Of a DNA stretch of 64,000 nt, positions 50,988-59,859 are shown piece by piece (the stretch's first letter is position 1; every line of letters starts with the position of its first letter). This stretch comes from Pseudoalteromonas luteoviolacea (GTDB lineage Bacteria; Pseudomonadota; Gammaproteobacteria; Enterobacterales; Alteromonadaceae). Where the stretch lies: NCBI RefSeq assembly GCF_021654285.1, contig NZ_JAKFZS010000027.1, forward strand, positions 1-64,000, read 5' to 3'. Under the pieces are notes generated by a model. It had not been told where the DNA came from. It saw only the letters and a program-made list of their open reading frames with translations, and did not search any database. Made by a program: the position numbers and the translations under genes.

Positions 50988-52556
50988 TTAGGTGCGTTTC
51001 ACATCGACTTTAAGTTTTAGATTTTGTCCCGGCTGTAAGTACTTTTGCCCCGCGATGTTATTCCATTTTATGATGTCTTTGATGGTGACATTAAATTTGG
51101 ATGCGATCCGTGCCAATGAATCACCTTTGCGCACTTTGTAAGTGATGGAGCGCTCGGTTGTTTTAAGACCCGGAGTTGTTGTCTTTGGCTGCGACTTATA
51201 AATAGTCAGTTTTTGACCAAGCTTTAGCACAGCACTGGTCTTGAGTTTATTCCAAGCCGCCAATTGTTTAATGGTGACATCGTGCTCTCGGCTAATATCC
51301 CATAATGTATCACCACTTTTCACCGTATGTGTGTGTTTACTTTGTTGGGTTTTATTCGCAACTTTTCGTACTGATGCAGGTAGATGTTCGCTTTTAAGCT
51401 CGCCTTCACTCAAAGGAACCAGCAGTTTTTGGCCCACACGAATAATGTGGCTATCCAGCTTATTAAGCGTTTGAATGGCCGATGGACTGGTATCAAACTT
51501 ACTCGCGATCACTGACAGACTGTCTCCACGGTTAACCGTGTAGTATTGCCAACGCAGTCGCTCTTGCATCGGAGTGCCTGCCAGCTTAGTTTTAAACTGC
51601 TCAATTTTATCAGTGGGTAATAATAGACTATGCGGACCTTTGGGATCGGTTGCCCAGCGATTGAATCCCGGGTTTAATCGATATAACTCGGTTAATGAGA
51701 TCCCCGCCATATCAGCAGCCAATGCCAAATCTATCTGCGTACCGACTTCTACGGTATCAACAACTTGTGCGTTGATAATTTTATTCCATGTTACTTTGAA
51801 TTCATTTTGGCGCATGAGTAGATCAGATAAAGCCAGTAGCTTAGGTACATAGGCAGTGGTTTCTCTGGGTAAATCCAAAGACCAAAAATCCGTTGGAAGG
51901 TGCTTTTTGCGATTTTTCCTGATCGCACGCATGACTCGGCCTTCACCTGAATTATACGCAGCAATGGCATTTAGCCAGTCTCCGTCGAGTGTTTTGTGTA
52001 AATAGGTTAAATAATCCAGTGCTGCACGCGTTGATTGAACAATGTCACGTCTGCCGTCATACCACCAGTTTTGTTTGAGGTCGAAGCGCTCACCCGTTTG
52101 AGGCATAAATTGCCAAATGCCTGATGCACTGCGATGAGAGTAGCCAAATGGGTCAAATGCGCTTTCAACAATCGGCAGTAAAGCGATTTCAATAGGCATT
52201 TGGCGTTTTTCTACTTCTTCAACAATAAAATATAAATACGGTTCAGCGCGTTTAGAAATCCGATCTAGATAAGATTGATGGCGTTGATAATAGTTTCTTT
52301 CTGCTACGACAGGGCGATTCTGCGGCACGGGAATTGATAGCTGATAACGGATCCTTTCCCATACATCATCAAATACAGGTGGCGGCTCGTCAGCCTCAAT
52401 GGGCTCTTGGATCGCGTGAGCAAGCACATCACTTATTTGTGCTGGACTGGCATGGTCACGCGTTTCGATTTGTTCGGATTGCGTTGTTTGAGTTTGTGTT
52501 AATTCACAGCCTGTGATTAAACTTAAAATCGCAATTATCAGCAGTGGCTTTTTCAT
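50988..52556 (-). CDS. mltD: Membrane-bound lytic murein transglycosylase D
   Basis: A 522-residue lipoprotein (lipobox ITGC at about 14-17) that cleaves peptidoglycan between MurNAc and GlcNAc. The SLT domain (about 120-270) has the catalytic glutamate in LPIVESAFDPFGYS, ASGIWQFMPQTG and NAIAAYNSGEGRV. Three LysM peptidoglycan-binding repeats follow (about 340-385, 410-455 and 475-520; YTVNRGDSLSVIA, HTVKSGDTLWDIS, YKVRKGDSLARIA). The start at 52556 gives a proper lipoprotein signal. An 8-bp hairpin precedes its ribosome site. Confidence 0.96.
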   Translation of the reverse strand: MKKPLLIIAILSLITGCELTQTQTTQSEQIETRDHASPAQISDVLAHAIQEPIEADEPPPVFDDVWERIRYQLSIPVPQNRPVVAERNYYQRHQSYLDRISKRAEPYLYFIVEEVEKRQMPIEIALLPIVESAFDPFGYSHRSASGIWQFMPQTGERFDLKQNWWYDGRRDIVQSTRAALDYLTYLHKTLDGDWLNAIAAYNSGEGRVMRAIRKNRKKHLPTDFWSLDLPRETTAYVPKLLALSDLLMRQNEFKVTWNKIINAQVVDTVEVGTQIDLALAADMAGISLTELYRLNPGFNRWATDPKGPHSLLLPTDKIEQFKTKLAGTPMQERLRWQYYTVNRGDSLSVIASKFDTSPSAIQTLNKLDSHIIRVGQKLLVPLSEGELKSEHLPASVRKVANKTQQSKHTHTVKSGDTLWDISREHDVTIKQLAAWNKLKTSAVLKLGQKLTIYKSQPKTTTPGLKTTERSITYKVRKGDSLARIASKFNVTIKDIIKWNNIAGQKYLQPGQNLKLKVDVKRT

Positions 52557-52566
52557 AAATCTCTTT

Positions 52567-52588
52567 TTGTCGGGCAAAAACCCGACAA
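52567..52588. promoter_or_regulatory. Hairpin in the mltD leader
   Basis: TTGTCGGG and CCCGACAA form a perfect 8-bp stem around a six-base loop. On the minus strand it ends right before the AAAGAGA ribosome site of mltD; on the plus strand TTTT follows. Role unknown. Confidence 0.5.
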
Positions 52589-52751
52589 TTTTACCCTTAT
52601 CTCGAGGAATTGGAAAGGTACGGTCGCGCAGTACTGTACAGCGTTTAGAATTTATCAATGGTATTGACTCAACAGGTGCCGGAACGTGAATTTTTTTTAA
52701 GACCAGCACCTAAATGTAACCTCGTTGTCTGTCTACTAGGGGGCGATGGTA

Positions 52752-53519
52752 CTAAAAGTTATCTTTCCACTGCCTTAACAGGGCAAACCTTTGCCAAAGG
52801 ATATCAGGTGTGCTTTGTAAAAAAGCTGGTAGATGCGCCAATATATCTGCTTGATCTGAGCGTAAAAAGGGGTTGACGGCTCGCTCATTGCCCATATTTG
52901 TCGGTAATGTGGGCAAGTCTTTTGCTCGCTGTAGCTGGCACCATTTGATGTAGTCAGAGAGCGCTTTATTTTCAGGCTCTACGGCGTGCGCAAATGCGAG
53001 GTTTGCTAGCGTGTATTCATGTGTACAGTATATTTGGCAAGTATCAGGCAATTGTTTGAGAGACTCTAACGAGTACCACATTTGTTCAGCTGTTCCCTCA
53101 AAAAGGCGACCACAACCACCACTAAATAAAGTATCCCCGGTTAATGCCAAGTCATCGTTGATATAACAGATGTGATCCAAGGTGTGTCCTGGTGTTTGCA
53201 CAACTTTAAATGGAATGCCTGCTATAGTTATTTTGTCATCTTGTGTTAGAGGGTGTGTTATGCCGTCATATTTGGAATCTTTTGGGCCATAGACTGGTAT
53301 ATTAGGGAACTGTAAAAGTAACTCAGCGACACCGTCAGTATGATCCCAATGGTGATGCGTAATAAGGACCCCTGATAATGTGCGGTTATTTTTGTTTAAA
53401 AAAGTTAATACAGGCTGACTTTGGCCTGGATCGACTACCCAAGTTGCATTGTCATGTTGGTTGCATATTGCCCAGATATAGTTGTCGGTAAATGCCTTTA
53501 TCGGTTCAACTTGCGCCAT
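52752..53519 (-). CDS. gloB: Hydroxyacylglutathione hydrolase (glyoxalase II)
   Basis: A 255-residue metallo-beta-lactamase-fold enzyme that hydrolyses S-lactoylglutathione in methylglyoxal detoxification. The binuclear metal site is THHHWDHTDG (about 53-62), with TPGHTLDH and GDTLFSGGCGRLFEG, then CTHEYTLANLAFA. N-terminal FTDNYIWAI is typical. It is divergent from yafS, as in E. coli. Confidence 0.96.
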   Translation of the reverse strand: MAQVEPIKAFTDNYIWAICNQHDNATWVVDPGQSQPVLTFLNKNNRTLSGVLITHHHWDHTDGVAELLLQFPNIPVYGPKDSKYDGITHPLTQDDKITIAGIPFKVVQTPGHTLDHICYINDDLALTGDTLFSGGCGRLFEGTAEQMWYSLESLKQLPDTCQIYCTHEYTLANLAFAHAVEPENKALSDYIKWCQLQRAKDLPTLPTNMGNERAVNPFLRSDQADILAHLPAFLQSTPDILWQRFALLRQWKDNF

Positions 53520-53571
53520 AACTCTTTGCTCTATAAAGTGAAGGTGTCAACAAGTATAACGAGCGAACGGG

Positions 53572-54336
53572 ATGAAACCAGCATTAAGTTTTCAGCAAGG
53601 GCCTAAACCACAGTCATGGCAAGACTTTCCTCATGGGGAATACCTCAAAGCGGGGATTGAGCGGCGCATGGCACGCTGGCTGCCACGCATGTTTGGTTAT
53701 CATATGCTAAAGCTAGGCTGCTTAAGTGGTCAGCTGGATACGTCTGAAAGCCCAATTGATCATCAAGTCTGTATTTCTTCTGGTGGGCCTCATGCTGGGG
53801 TGATAGCTGAAATTGATGAGCTTCCTTTTTATGAACACAGTGTTGATGCCTGTATCTTATCTCAAGGTTTGGAATATCATTCAGATCCCCATCATATTTT
53901 ACGTGAGGCGCACCGAACTTTAATTCCCGGTGGATATATTGTCATTACTGGGTTTAACCCATTTAGTTTGTGTGGGCTTGCACATATGTTGCCGTTCAGC
54001 GGTGAAAAATTACCTTGGTCTGGGCGTTTCTTTACGCCCTCTAGGGTGAAAGATTGGTTAAACTTACTCGGGTTCGAGATCATTGCCGATGAACGTTTTA
54101 TTCATGCATCACTTGCCAGAGGTTCTCGGTTATCTCGATTTGCCCCATGGCGTCGCTTTTGTCGACATTATTTAAAACCGATGGGCAGTGTATACATGTT
54201 GGTTGCGCGTAAACGGGTTGCGCCTTTGACGCCGATTAAACCAAAGTGGCATGCTCGCCCGAAATGGACGCCAGCTGTCAAAGGGGCGAGGTTAAAGCAC
54301 AGTCGCAGCCGGCATGAAGTGAGTAGAAACGATTAA
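53572..54336 (+). CDS. yafS: SAM-dependent methyltransferase of the YafS type
   Basis: A 254-residue class I methyltransferase-like protein. The glycine-rich SAM loop is poorly conserved (LKLGCLSGQ), but the acidic loop PFYEHSVDACILSQGLEYHSDPHHILREAHRTLIPGG in parts (LSQGLEY, REAHRTLIPGG) and the next strand VITGFNPFSL are typical. It matches E. coli YafS in position between gloB and rnhA. Substrate unknown. It overlaps the convergent rnhA by four bases. Confidence 0.88.
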   Translation: MKPALSFQQGPKPQSWQDFPHGEYLKAGIERRMARWLPRMFGYHMLKLGCLSGQLDTSESPIDHQVCISSGGPHAGVIAEIDELPFYEHSVDACILSQGLEYHSDPHHILREAHRTLIPGGYIVITGFNPFSLCGLAHMLPFSGEKLPWSGRFFTPSRVKDWLNLLGFEIIADERFIHASLARGSRLSRFAPWRRFCRHYLKPMGSVYMLVARKRVAPLTPIKPKWHARPKWTPAVKGARLKHSRSRHEVSRND

Positions 54337-54797
54337 GGGTTGTACCCCTTATCCTCGAGTAAATCATCTTGCGAAGCTGCATCCCTTGCTAGGTCATCGA
54401 CAAGCTCATTGTATTTATTGCCTGCGTGACCTTTAACCCAGCGCCACTGGATATCATGTCGTTGGCAGGCTTCATCTAATCGTTGCCATAAATCAACATT
54501 TTTCACAGGTTGTTTAGCTGCCGTCTGCCAGTTACGCTTTTTCCAGTTGGCCAGCCAAGATTCAATACCTTGTTTAACATATTGGCTATCTGTATAGAGT
54601 ACAACTTGGCAAGGACGCTTTAGCGTCTCAAGTGCGATAATGGCTGCCAACATTTCCATTCGGTTATTAGTGGTCAGTTGATAGCCTTGGCTCAGTTGCT
54701 TTTCATGGCCTTGGTAGCTTAAATAAACGCCATAACCACCAGGCCCTGGATTGCCAAGACATGAACCATCGGTATAAATTTCTACTGTTTTTTGCAC
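54333..54797 (-). CDS. rnhA: Ribonuclease HI
   Basis: A 154-residue enzyme that cuts RNA in RNA-DNA hybrids. The catalytic acidic residues are in IYTDGSCLGNPGPGGYG, NNRMEMLAAI, LYTDSQYVKQGI and the C-terminal LVDDLARDAA. The start is put at GTG 54797 with AGGCG upstream, which gives the same length as E. coli (155). ATG 54827 would add ten residues and the 54917 frame runs into dnaQ. It is divergent from dnaQ, as in E. coli. Confidence 0.95.
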   Translation of the reverse strand: MQKTVEIYTDGSCLGNPGPGGYGVYLSYQGHEKQLSQGYQLTTNNRMEMLAAIIALETLKRPCQVVLYTDSQYVKQGIESWLANWKKRNWQTAAKQPVKNVDLWQRLDEACQRHDIQWRWVKGHAGNKYNELVDDLARDAASQDDLLEDKGYNP

Positions 54798-54865
54798 GAA
54801 TTCGCCTGTTTTATGTAGAATGGGCATATAGACGCTAACCATAGCAAAGTTAGGCAGCCAACGGT

Positions 54866-55576
54866 ATGCATAAAAGACAAGTAGTACTCGATACAGAAAC
54901 CACCGGCATAGATCCAAAAGCCGGTCACAGGATCATTGAAATAGGGTGCGTGGAGCTCGTTAATAGACGCCTCACTGGAAACAATTTTCATGTGTATATA
55001 AATCCACAGCGAGATATTGAAGAAGAAGCCATTGATGTACACGGTATTACCAATGAGTTTTTGCGCGGTAAACCGTATTTTCACCAAGTCGCTCAAGAGT
55101 TTTTAGATTATATTAAAGGAGCCGAGCTGGTTATTCATAATGCGCCGTTCGATGTCGGCTTCATGGATCACGAATTCGCAATGCTTAATCAAGGGTTTCC
55201 AACCACCAATGATGTTTGTGAAGTTCTGGATACATTAGTCATGGCCCGTGACTTGCATCCAGGACAGAAGAACAGCCTTGATGCTTTGTGTCGACGTTAT
55301 GACATCGACAATTCTAAACGTACGCTGCACGGCGCATTACTGGATTCTGAGATCTTATCTGACGTTTACTTGGGCATGACCGGCGGTCAAAAAAAGTTGA
55401 ATCTAGCTCAGCAATTAGAAGGTCAACAACAAGGCGACTCAGGAGGCATTAGGCGTTTAGCCGCAGATAGGCCAAAGCTGCGAGTGATCCATGCCAGTGA
55501 AGATGAAGAAATAGCACATAGAGAAAGAATGGAACTAGTCAACAAGGCATGTGGCCAAAGCCTATGGCAACAATAA
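54866..55576 (+). CDS. dnaQ: DNA polymerase III epsilon subunit (proofreading exonuclease)
   Basis: A 236-residue 3'-5' exonuclease of the replicative polymerase. ExoI is VLDTETTGIDP (Asp, Glu at about 9-11), ExoII VIHNAPFDVGFMDHE, ExoIII HGALLDSEILSDVYL. The C-terminal tail (about 190-236) is the flexible linker and alpha-subunit-binding part. It shares a short divergent promoter region with rnhA. Confidence 0.97.
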   Translation: MHKRQVVLDTETTGIDPKAGHRIIEIGCVELVNRRLTGNNFHVYINPQRDIEEEAIDVHGITNEFLRGKPYFHQVAQEFLDYIKGAELVIHNAPFDVGFMDHEFAMLNQGFPTTNDVCEVLDTLVMARDLHPGQKNSLDALCRRYDIDNSKRTLHGALLDSEILSDVYLGMTGGQKKLNLAQQLEGQQQGDSGGIRRLAADRPKLRVIHASEDEEIAHRERMELVNKACGQSLWQQ

Positions 55577-55590
55577 CGAGGTAAAAATCA

Positions 55591-56961
55591 ATGCGCATCT
55601 GCTTAGCTGTGTTGTTTATGTTTTCAAGCTTGTTGGCTTATAGTGAAACGCCAGACATCACGATGTTAGAACGTGATGGAGTTTCGAATGAAATTCCGCT
55701 GCTAGACAATCGATTCCGCATTGATCATAACGTCGATAAAATCACTTTACTTTTTTTCCGAGCTCCAGGTGCACCCGCTGTGGTGCTCGTCAGGCCCGAT
55801 GGAAGCAAAATTTACACTATTCATTCCGTGAAAGATGAAAGCTTAGAATGGTTTGATGAAATCAGTTATGATCTTATTATCATCGATAAACCAATGCCGG
55901 GCCCTTGGCAGGTTTTGGGACAGATCTTAAGGGATAGTCGGATAATGGTGCTGGGAGAAATTGAACTCGCCGTGGATCCATTACCGCCTTTACTGTTTCG
56001 TGGTGAAATGCTTAAGGTAAACGGTCGAGTAACCAATGATGGCAAGCCTATTGATGTGGGCTACTTCAGAGACGTGGTTACTTTGTATGTGGAGTTTGTC
56101 AGTACCAATAATGAGCAGTATGCGAATTTTGGTGCGGGCACACAAAGTGTGACCGAGTTTAAAGATGATGGTCGAGATTTTGACGAAAGGCCATTAGATG
56201 GGATCTTTACCGGAGAATTTAAGCTTGTTTTTCCAGCGGGTGAGTGGCAGCCCGAGTTTTATATTGAAACACCGATTTTAAAACGGCGGGTTGTTAAAGA
56301 TCCGATAGTAATAGCCGAACCGCCATTTAGCTTTGAGCTGCAATTGGCTGACGATGAGGAGTTTGAACATGAGTTAGTCATTAAACTCAATCGTGAAATC
56401 GTCAAACCAGAAACCGTGATTTTACAGGGTAAGATTTTATACCCGAATGGCGAAGAGCAGCTATTTACACTCAATGAAGCGGCGCGCTTTTATCGCCAAT
56501 TGCAAATTAAGAATTATGACTGGGGACGCTACAGTGTCCAGTTATCTGCATTTGGTGAAAACATTAATGGTCGTGAGTTTATGGCCACGATTCCTGATTA
56601 TAACTTTGAAATAGAGCGCCCTATAGAAAAAGTGCCTGAATTGATAAAGCCAATCTCACCTGAAGAGCTATTACAGGAATCTGAGCCTGTTGAACCAGAA
56701 ACAAGTCCTGTTTTATTAATTTCCATTGTTGTTGTGGGTAATCTGGTGATTTTATTATTAGGTTGGTTGCTTTATCGGGTATTTGTCCAAAACAAGCCAA
56801 TTAAATTTGCTATTCCTCTGCCCACCTCATTGCCATTTTTGAAGAAAAAATCGCAAACAGATGATGACGAGCTGGTGGTAGGCGATGAAAATGTAACGGA
56901 TGAAAGCGATACTGATGCAGGGGATGTATTAAATTTATCCATGTCGGATGATAAGCGGTAA
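55591..56961 (+). CDS. TIGR03503-type periplasmic membrane-anchored protein
   Basis: A 456-residue protein: signal peptide (cleavage about LLAYS, residue 18), a large periplasmic part rich in beta strands (VLVRPDGSKIY, GPWQVLGQI, DDGRDFDERPLDGIFTGEF), one C-terminal membrane helix (about 372-393) and an acidic cytoplasmic tail. It matches the family TIGR03503, found next to dnaQ in Alteromonadales and Vibrionales; function unknown. It begins 14 bases after dnaQ and ends before a clear terminator. Confidence 0.85.
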   Translation: MRICLAVLFMFSSLLAYSETPDITMLERDGVSNEIPLLDNRFRIDHNVDKITLLFFRAPGAPAVVLVRPDGSKIYTIHSVKDESLEWFDEISYDLIIIDKPMPGPWQVLGQILRDSRIMVLGEIELAVDPLPPLLFRGEMLKVNGRVTNDGKPIDVGYFRDVVTLYVEFVSTNNEQYANFGAGTQSVTEFKDDGRDFDERPLDGIFTGEFKLVFPAGEWQPEFYIETPILKRRVVKDPIVIAEPPFSFELQLADDEEFEHELVIKLNREIVKPETVILQGKILYPNGEEQLFTLNEAARFYRQLQIKNYDWGRYSVQLSAFGENINGREFMATIPDYNFEIERPIEKVPELIKPISPEELLQESEPVEPETSPVLLISIVVVGNLVILLLGWLLYRVFVQNKPIKFAIPLPTSLPFLKKKSQTDDDELVVGDENVTDESDTDAGDVLNLSMSDDKR

Positions 56962-57061
56962 ACTTTCAAATCAAATGTAGCCTTGTTGAAGTCAGGCATT
57001 TTAGTTAAATACATATTTTTTTGATTGAGTTCTATACAAGCTGCTTTAATTTTCATCGTGT

Positions 57062-57094
57062 AACTGCATTAATCGCTAAAAATGCAGTTTTTTT
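57062..57094 (+). terminator. Rho-independent terminator ahead of the tRNA-Asp array
   Basis: AACTGCATT (57062-57070) pairs perfectly with AATGCAGTT (57081-57089), followed by a run of T. It closes the dnaQ/TIGR03503 transcript just before the tRNA promoter. Confidence 0.9.
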
Positions 57095-57105
57095 CAAAAA
57101 AATAG

Positions 57106-57134
57106 TTGACTCTGAAAGGGGTCATTCGTATTAT
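57106..57134 (+). promoter_or_regulatory. Promoter of the tRNA-Asp array
   Basis: TTGACT (57106-57111) and TATTAT (57129-57134) are 17 bases apart, followed by a GC-rich discriminator (CACGCCGC), the arrangement of strong, growth-rate-controlled stable-RNA promoters. Confidence 0.85.
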
Positions 57135-57185
57135 TCACGCCGCTGTCAGGGAGCACACCTTGTCAGTGAGATACAAAGTTATCGC

Positions 57186-57262
57186 GGAGTGGTAGTTCAG
57201 TTGGTTAGAATACCGGCCTGTCACGCCGGGGGTCGCGGGTTCGAGTCCCGTCCACTCCGCCA
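57186..57262 (+). tRNA. tRNA-Asp (GTC), copy 1 of 7
   Basis: 77 nt with encoded CCA; anticodon GTC in CCTGTCACG; acceptor GGAGTGG pairs with CCACTCC. First of seven identical genes. Confidence 0.98.
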
Positions 57263-57288
57263 CTTAATTTTGTATTGCGATGTAAGCT

Positions 57289-57365
57289 GGAGTGGTAGTT
57301 CAGTTGGTTAGAATACCGGCCTGTCACGCCGGGGGTCGCGGGTTCGAGTCCCGTCCACTCCGCCA
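57289..57365 (+). tRNA. tRNA-Asp (GTC), copy 2 of 7
   Basis: Identical 77-base copy; 26-base spacer from copy 1. Confidence 0.98.
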
Positions 57366-57393
57366 ACCGCTTACATATGTGCATTGCTTCTTT

Positions 57394-57470
57394 GGAGTGG
57401 TAGTTCAGTTGGTTAGAATACCGGCCTGTCACGCCGGGGGTCGCGGGTTCGAGTCCCGTCCACTCCGCCA
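57394..57470 (+). tRNA. tRNA-Asp (GTC), copy 3 of 7
   Basis: Identical 77-base copy; 28-base spacer from copy 2. Confidence 0.98.
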
Positions 57471-57499
57471 TTTAAATAAAGAAGCAAGCTAAATCACTT

Positions 57500-57576
57500 G
57501 GAGTGGTAGTTCAGTTGGTTAGAATACCGGCCTGTCACGCCGGGGGTCGCGGGTTCGAGTCCCGTCCACTCCGCCA
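57500..57576 (+). tRNA. tRNA-Asp (GTC), copy 4 of 7
   Basis: Identical 77-base copy; 29-base spacer from copy 3. Confidence 0.98.
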
Positions 57577-57625
57577 TTTGGCTTTTTAGTGTTTTAGCAA
57601 AAAAATATGACAATACGCTTACTGC

Positions 57626-57702
57626 GGAGTGGTAGTTCAGTTGGTTAGAATACCGGCCTGTCACGCCGGGGGTCGCGGGTTCGAGTCCCGTCCACTCCGC
57701 CA
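57626..57702 (+). tRNA. tRNA-Asp (GTC), copy 5 of 7
   Basis: Identical 77-base copy; the spacer from copy 4 is the longest (49 bases). Confidence 0.98.
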
Positions 57703-57726
57703 TTTAGCGTAAAAAGATATCTCTGC

Positions 57727-57803
57727 GGAGTGGTAGTTCAGTTGGTTAGAATACCGGCCTGTCACGCCGGGGGTCGCGGGTTCGAGTCCCGTCCACTCCG
57801 CCA
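57727..57803 (+). tRNA. tRNA-Asp (GTC), copy 6 of 7
   Basis: Identical 77-base copy; 24-base spacer from copy 5. Confidence 0.98.
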
Positions 57804-57837
57804 TTTGATATCTTAAAGAACATATACATGCCACTGC

Positions 57838-57914
57838 GGAGTGGTAGTTCAGTTGGTTAGAATACCGGCCTGTCACGCCGGGGGTCGCGGGTTCGAGTCC
57901 CGTCCACTCCGCCA
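57838..57914 (+). tRNA. tRNA-Asp (GTC), copy 7 of 7
   Basis: Last identical copy. The 200 bases that follow hold a 7-bp hairpin (ATTCATG/CATGAAT) but no other recognisable feature. Confidence 0.98.
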
Positions 57915-58117
57915 TTCATGTCTATCATGCATGAATTATCTCCTCTATTATTTAAATCTTGTTTTAATCTATTTTTTCAATTTATACGTTTTCCTATTCA
58001 AGAATTTATCAAAACTAAATATTAATGTCTGATCTGCCATCTTGTTGGTGTTTTATACAGGGCGCCTATGAGCTTCTAATGGGAGGTGGCTGAAAAGGGC
58101 ATCCTTGCCTCTACTGA

Positions 58118-59848
58118 TTAGTTATTTCCGTGGATAGCGTTCATCAGGGCTCTGAGCACTTGCTGATCGCGTTCTTGCTTGAGTAACGGCTTAAGCTTGT
58201 TTTTTATCTCTTGATTATGGGTCATTTGCTTTGCGGCTGCATTGATGGCGGCAACTCGCACTGCATTACTTTGCTGCTTTTGCGCAAAACCAATAACATT
58301 GTCTATTTGACGTTCAGAGAGTTGATTATTCCCCATGGCTGATAGCAATGCTTGTTGTGTGTCAGTATTTGATTCACTTTTGAGCGACTTTTCTAGGTAG
58401 CCTAAACTTATCTCATTTGGCATGTTCCCCAAAGCCTGTGCGGCCTTTGCACGAAGCTTCGCATCATCATTTTGTAAGAACTTAGAAATACTCTCTTGGT
58501 GCGCCTCATCAGCACTGTTACCTAATGCTGTTAGTAATGTTGCCTGTTTTTTGGCATCGAGTGTGGTTACCAGTCTATCTGCCAGTGATTCAGTCAAGGA
58601 TTGAGCGAACTCACTACCAGCTTGGTTACTTGCTATGACGCCCAATACCATAAGCGCTGTACGTGCTAGTTTTTCATCGCTTGAGGTTAACTCTTCACTG
58701 TCTATATGGCTGTAGATAGAGTCAATGAGCTCTGGAGACAAAGGATGCTCGCTGTATTTTAATGCCATTAAACTGCGAAAGCGTTGATTGGCATCGAGCT
58801 CTGTATCTAAGTAGAGGTCAGTTAATAATTGATGGGCATAGGTAAAATCACTTTTACCAATCATAAGGAGTAAACGACTGAGCTGTTTATCTTCGAAGGA
58901 GCCCTGCTTGATCAAGCTGTGCAATACATTTAAATGTATTTGGTTATCATAAAGAAGTTGTAGCAGTGCCTCTGTTGATAGAGCGCGTAAATCTTTGCTT
59001 AGCAGTAAGTTTGTAAAGCTTTTTGCACTGGCAAGCGGCACAGGCTTAGGCTTTGGGTATACGCTATTTAAGGGCAGTTGTGGCCACTTTAATGGCGAGA
59101 GTGGCAACGACATTAACGCAATATTTGCTGCAATCGGTTGCTGTTTTTGAGTATATCGAATAGTTTGAGAGACATTAATATTGATATCGCCTTTGGCGCT
59201 TTCAACCAGGGTATTGTTGTATCCTTGCAATTCACTTATCCAGCAATCCGTTAAGTTGAAAGTGAATAAATCTTGTTTTATGTGTGGTTTCTTAAAGGAA
59301 AATAGCTGAGTCCCTTGTGTCGTCAACGTGTAGTCTAACTTTTGCTTTTGAATTGATTGATCTGCGCGTGCCTGATACTGAATTCGATAGCGACCAAGAT
59401 TGTCATTTTCTTCCAAAATGACCGGTGCACTTAAATCGAGCTGTTTTACATGCTCAATATGAAACTGCTGATAAATGGCCATTAATTTTTGTTCATCTTC
59501 AGGCTTAAGCTTGGCTGCAAAGTGATAGTCTAAAATATCACCCGATGATGCGATTTTTACTGCAAATGGCACACTGTAATACAAGGCTTGAATTGGCGTA
59601 TTGTCGAGCTGTAATTCAGCAGATGATAGCTGCAAACCTAGCCAGTAATGCGTGTCTGTTTTTAGTAAAGGTCGATACACCAAGTCGCCAGAGACGGTGA
59701 GTTTATTTTGACTTGGGGTGTTGAGAGTGGTCATTTTTGTACTTGCATGCGTTGTAAATTCGCCCCAGCGCGCACACTCTTGGCTGGCATTAACACTGCC
59801 AAAAGGCAGTGTTAATGTGCAAAGTAATAATGGGGTAACCCGTTTCAT
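58118..59848 (-). CDS. Secreted HEAT-repeat protein with vitellogenin-like layout
   Basis: A 576-residue protein with a signal peptide (cleavage about VNA/SQ, residue 22). The N-terminal 260 residues are beta-rich (YWLGLQLSSAELQL, LYYSVPFAVKIASSGDILDY); from about 280 on it is a chain of helical HEAT-like repeats (LLTALGNSADEAHQESI, LRAKAAQALGNMPNEISLGYLE, VRVAAINAAAKQM). A beta domain followed by a helical superhelix with ALGN motifs recalls the N-terminal unit of eukaryotic large lipid-transfer proteins (vitellogenin, MTP). The resemblance is by eye only and may be convergent. It starts 11 bases after the lipoprotein gene stop, so they form an operon. Confidence 0.75.
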   Translation of the reverse strand: MKRVTPLLLCTLTLPFGSVNASQECARWGEFTTHASTKMTTLNTPSQNKLTVSGDLVYRPLLKTDTHYWLGLQLSSAELQLDNTPIQALYYSVPFAVKIASSGDILDYHFAAKLKPEDEQKLMAIYQQFHIEHVKQLDLSAPVILEENDNLGRYRIQYQARADQSIQKQKLDYTLTTQGTQLFSFKKPHIKQDLFTFNLTDCWISELQGYNNTLVESAKGDININVSQTIRYTQKQQPIAANIALMSLPLSPLKWPQLPLNSVYPKPKPVPLASAKSFTNLLLSKDLRALSTEALLQLLYDNQIHLNVLHSLIKQGSFEDKQLSRLLLMIGKSDFTYAHQLLTDLYLDTELDANQRFRSLMALKYSEHPLSPELIDSIYSHIDSEELTSSDEKLARTALMVLGVIASNQAGSEFAQSLTESLADRLVTTLDAKKQATLLTALGNSADEAHQESISKFLQNDDAKLRAKAAQALGNMPNEISLGYLEKSLKSESNTDTQQALLSAMGNNQLSERQIDNVIGFAQKQQSNAVRVAAINAAAKQMTHNQEIKNKLKPLLKQERDQQVLRALMNAIHGNN

Positions 59849-59859
59849 ACTTTACTCGT

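Noticed and set aside
57186..57914. tRNA-Asp array considered as a CRISPR-like repeat
   Set aside because: The repeated element is a complete tRNA with anticodon GTC and encoded CCA.
57205..57915. Several minus-strand open frames reading MAEWTGLEPATPGVTGRYSNQLNYHS
   Set aside because: They are antisense translations of the tRNA-Asp genes, a well-known annotation artefact; all begin and end inside the tRNA copies.
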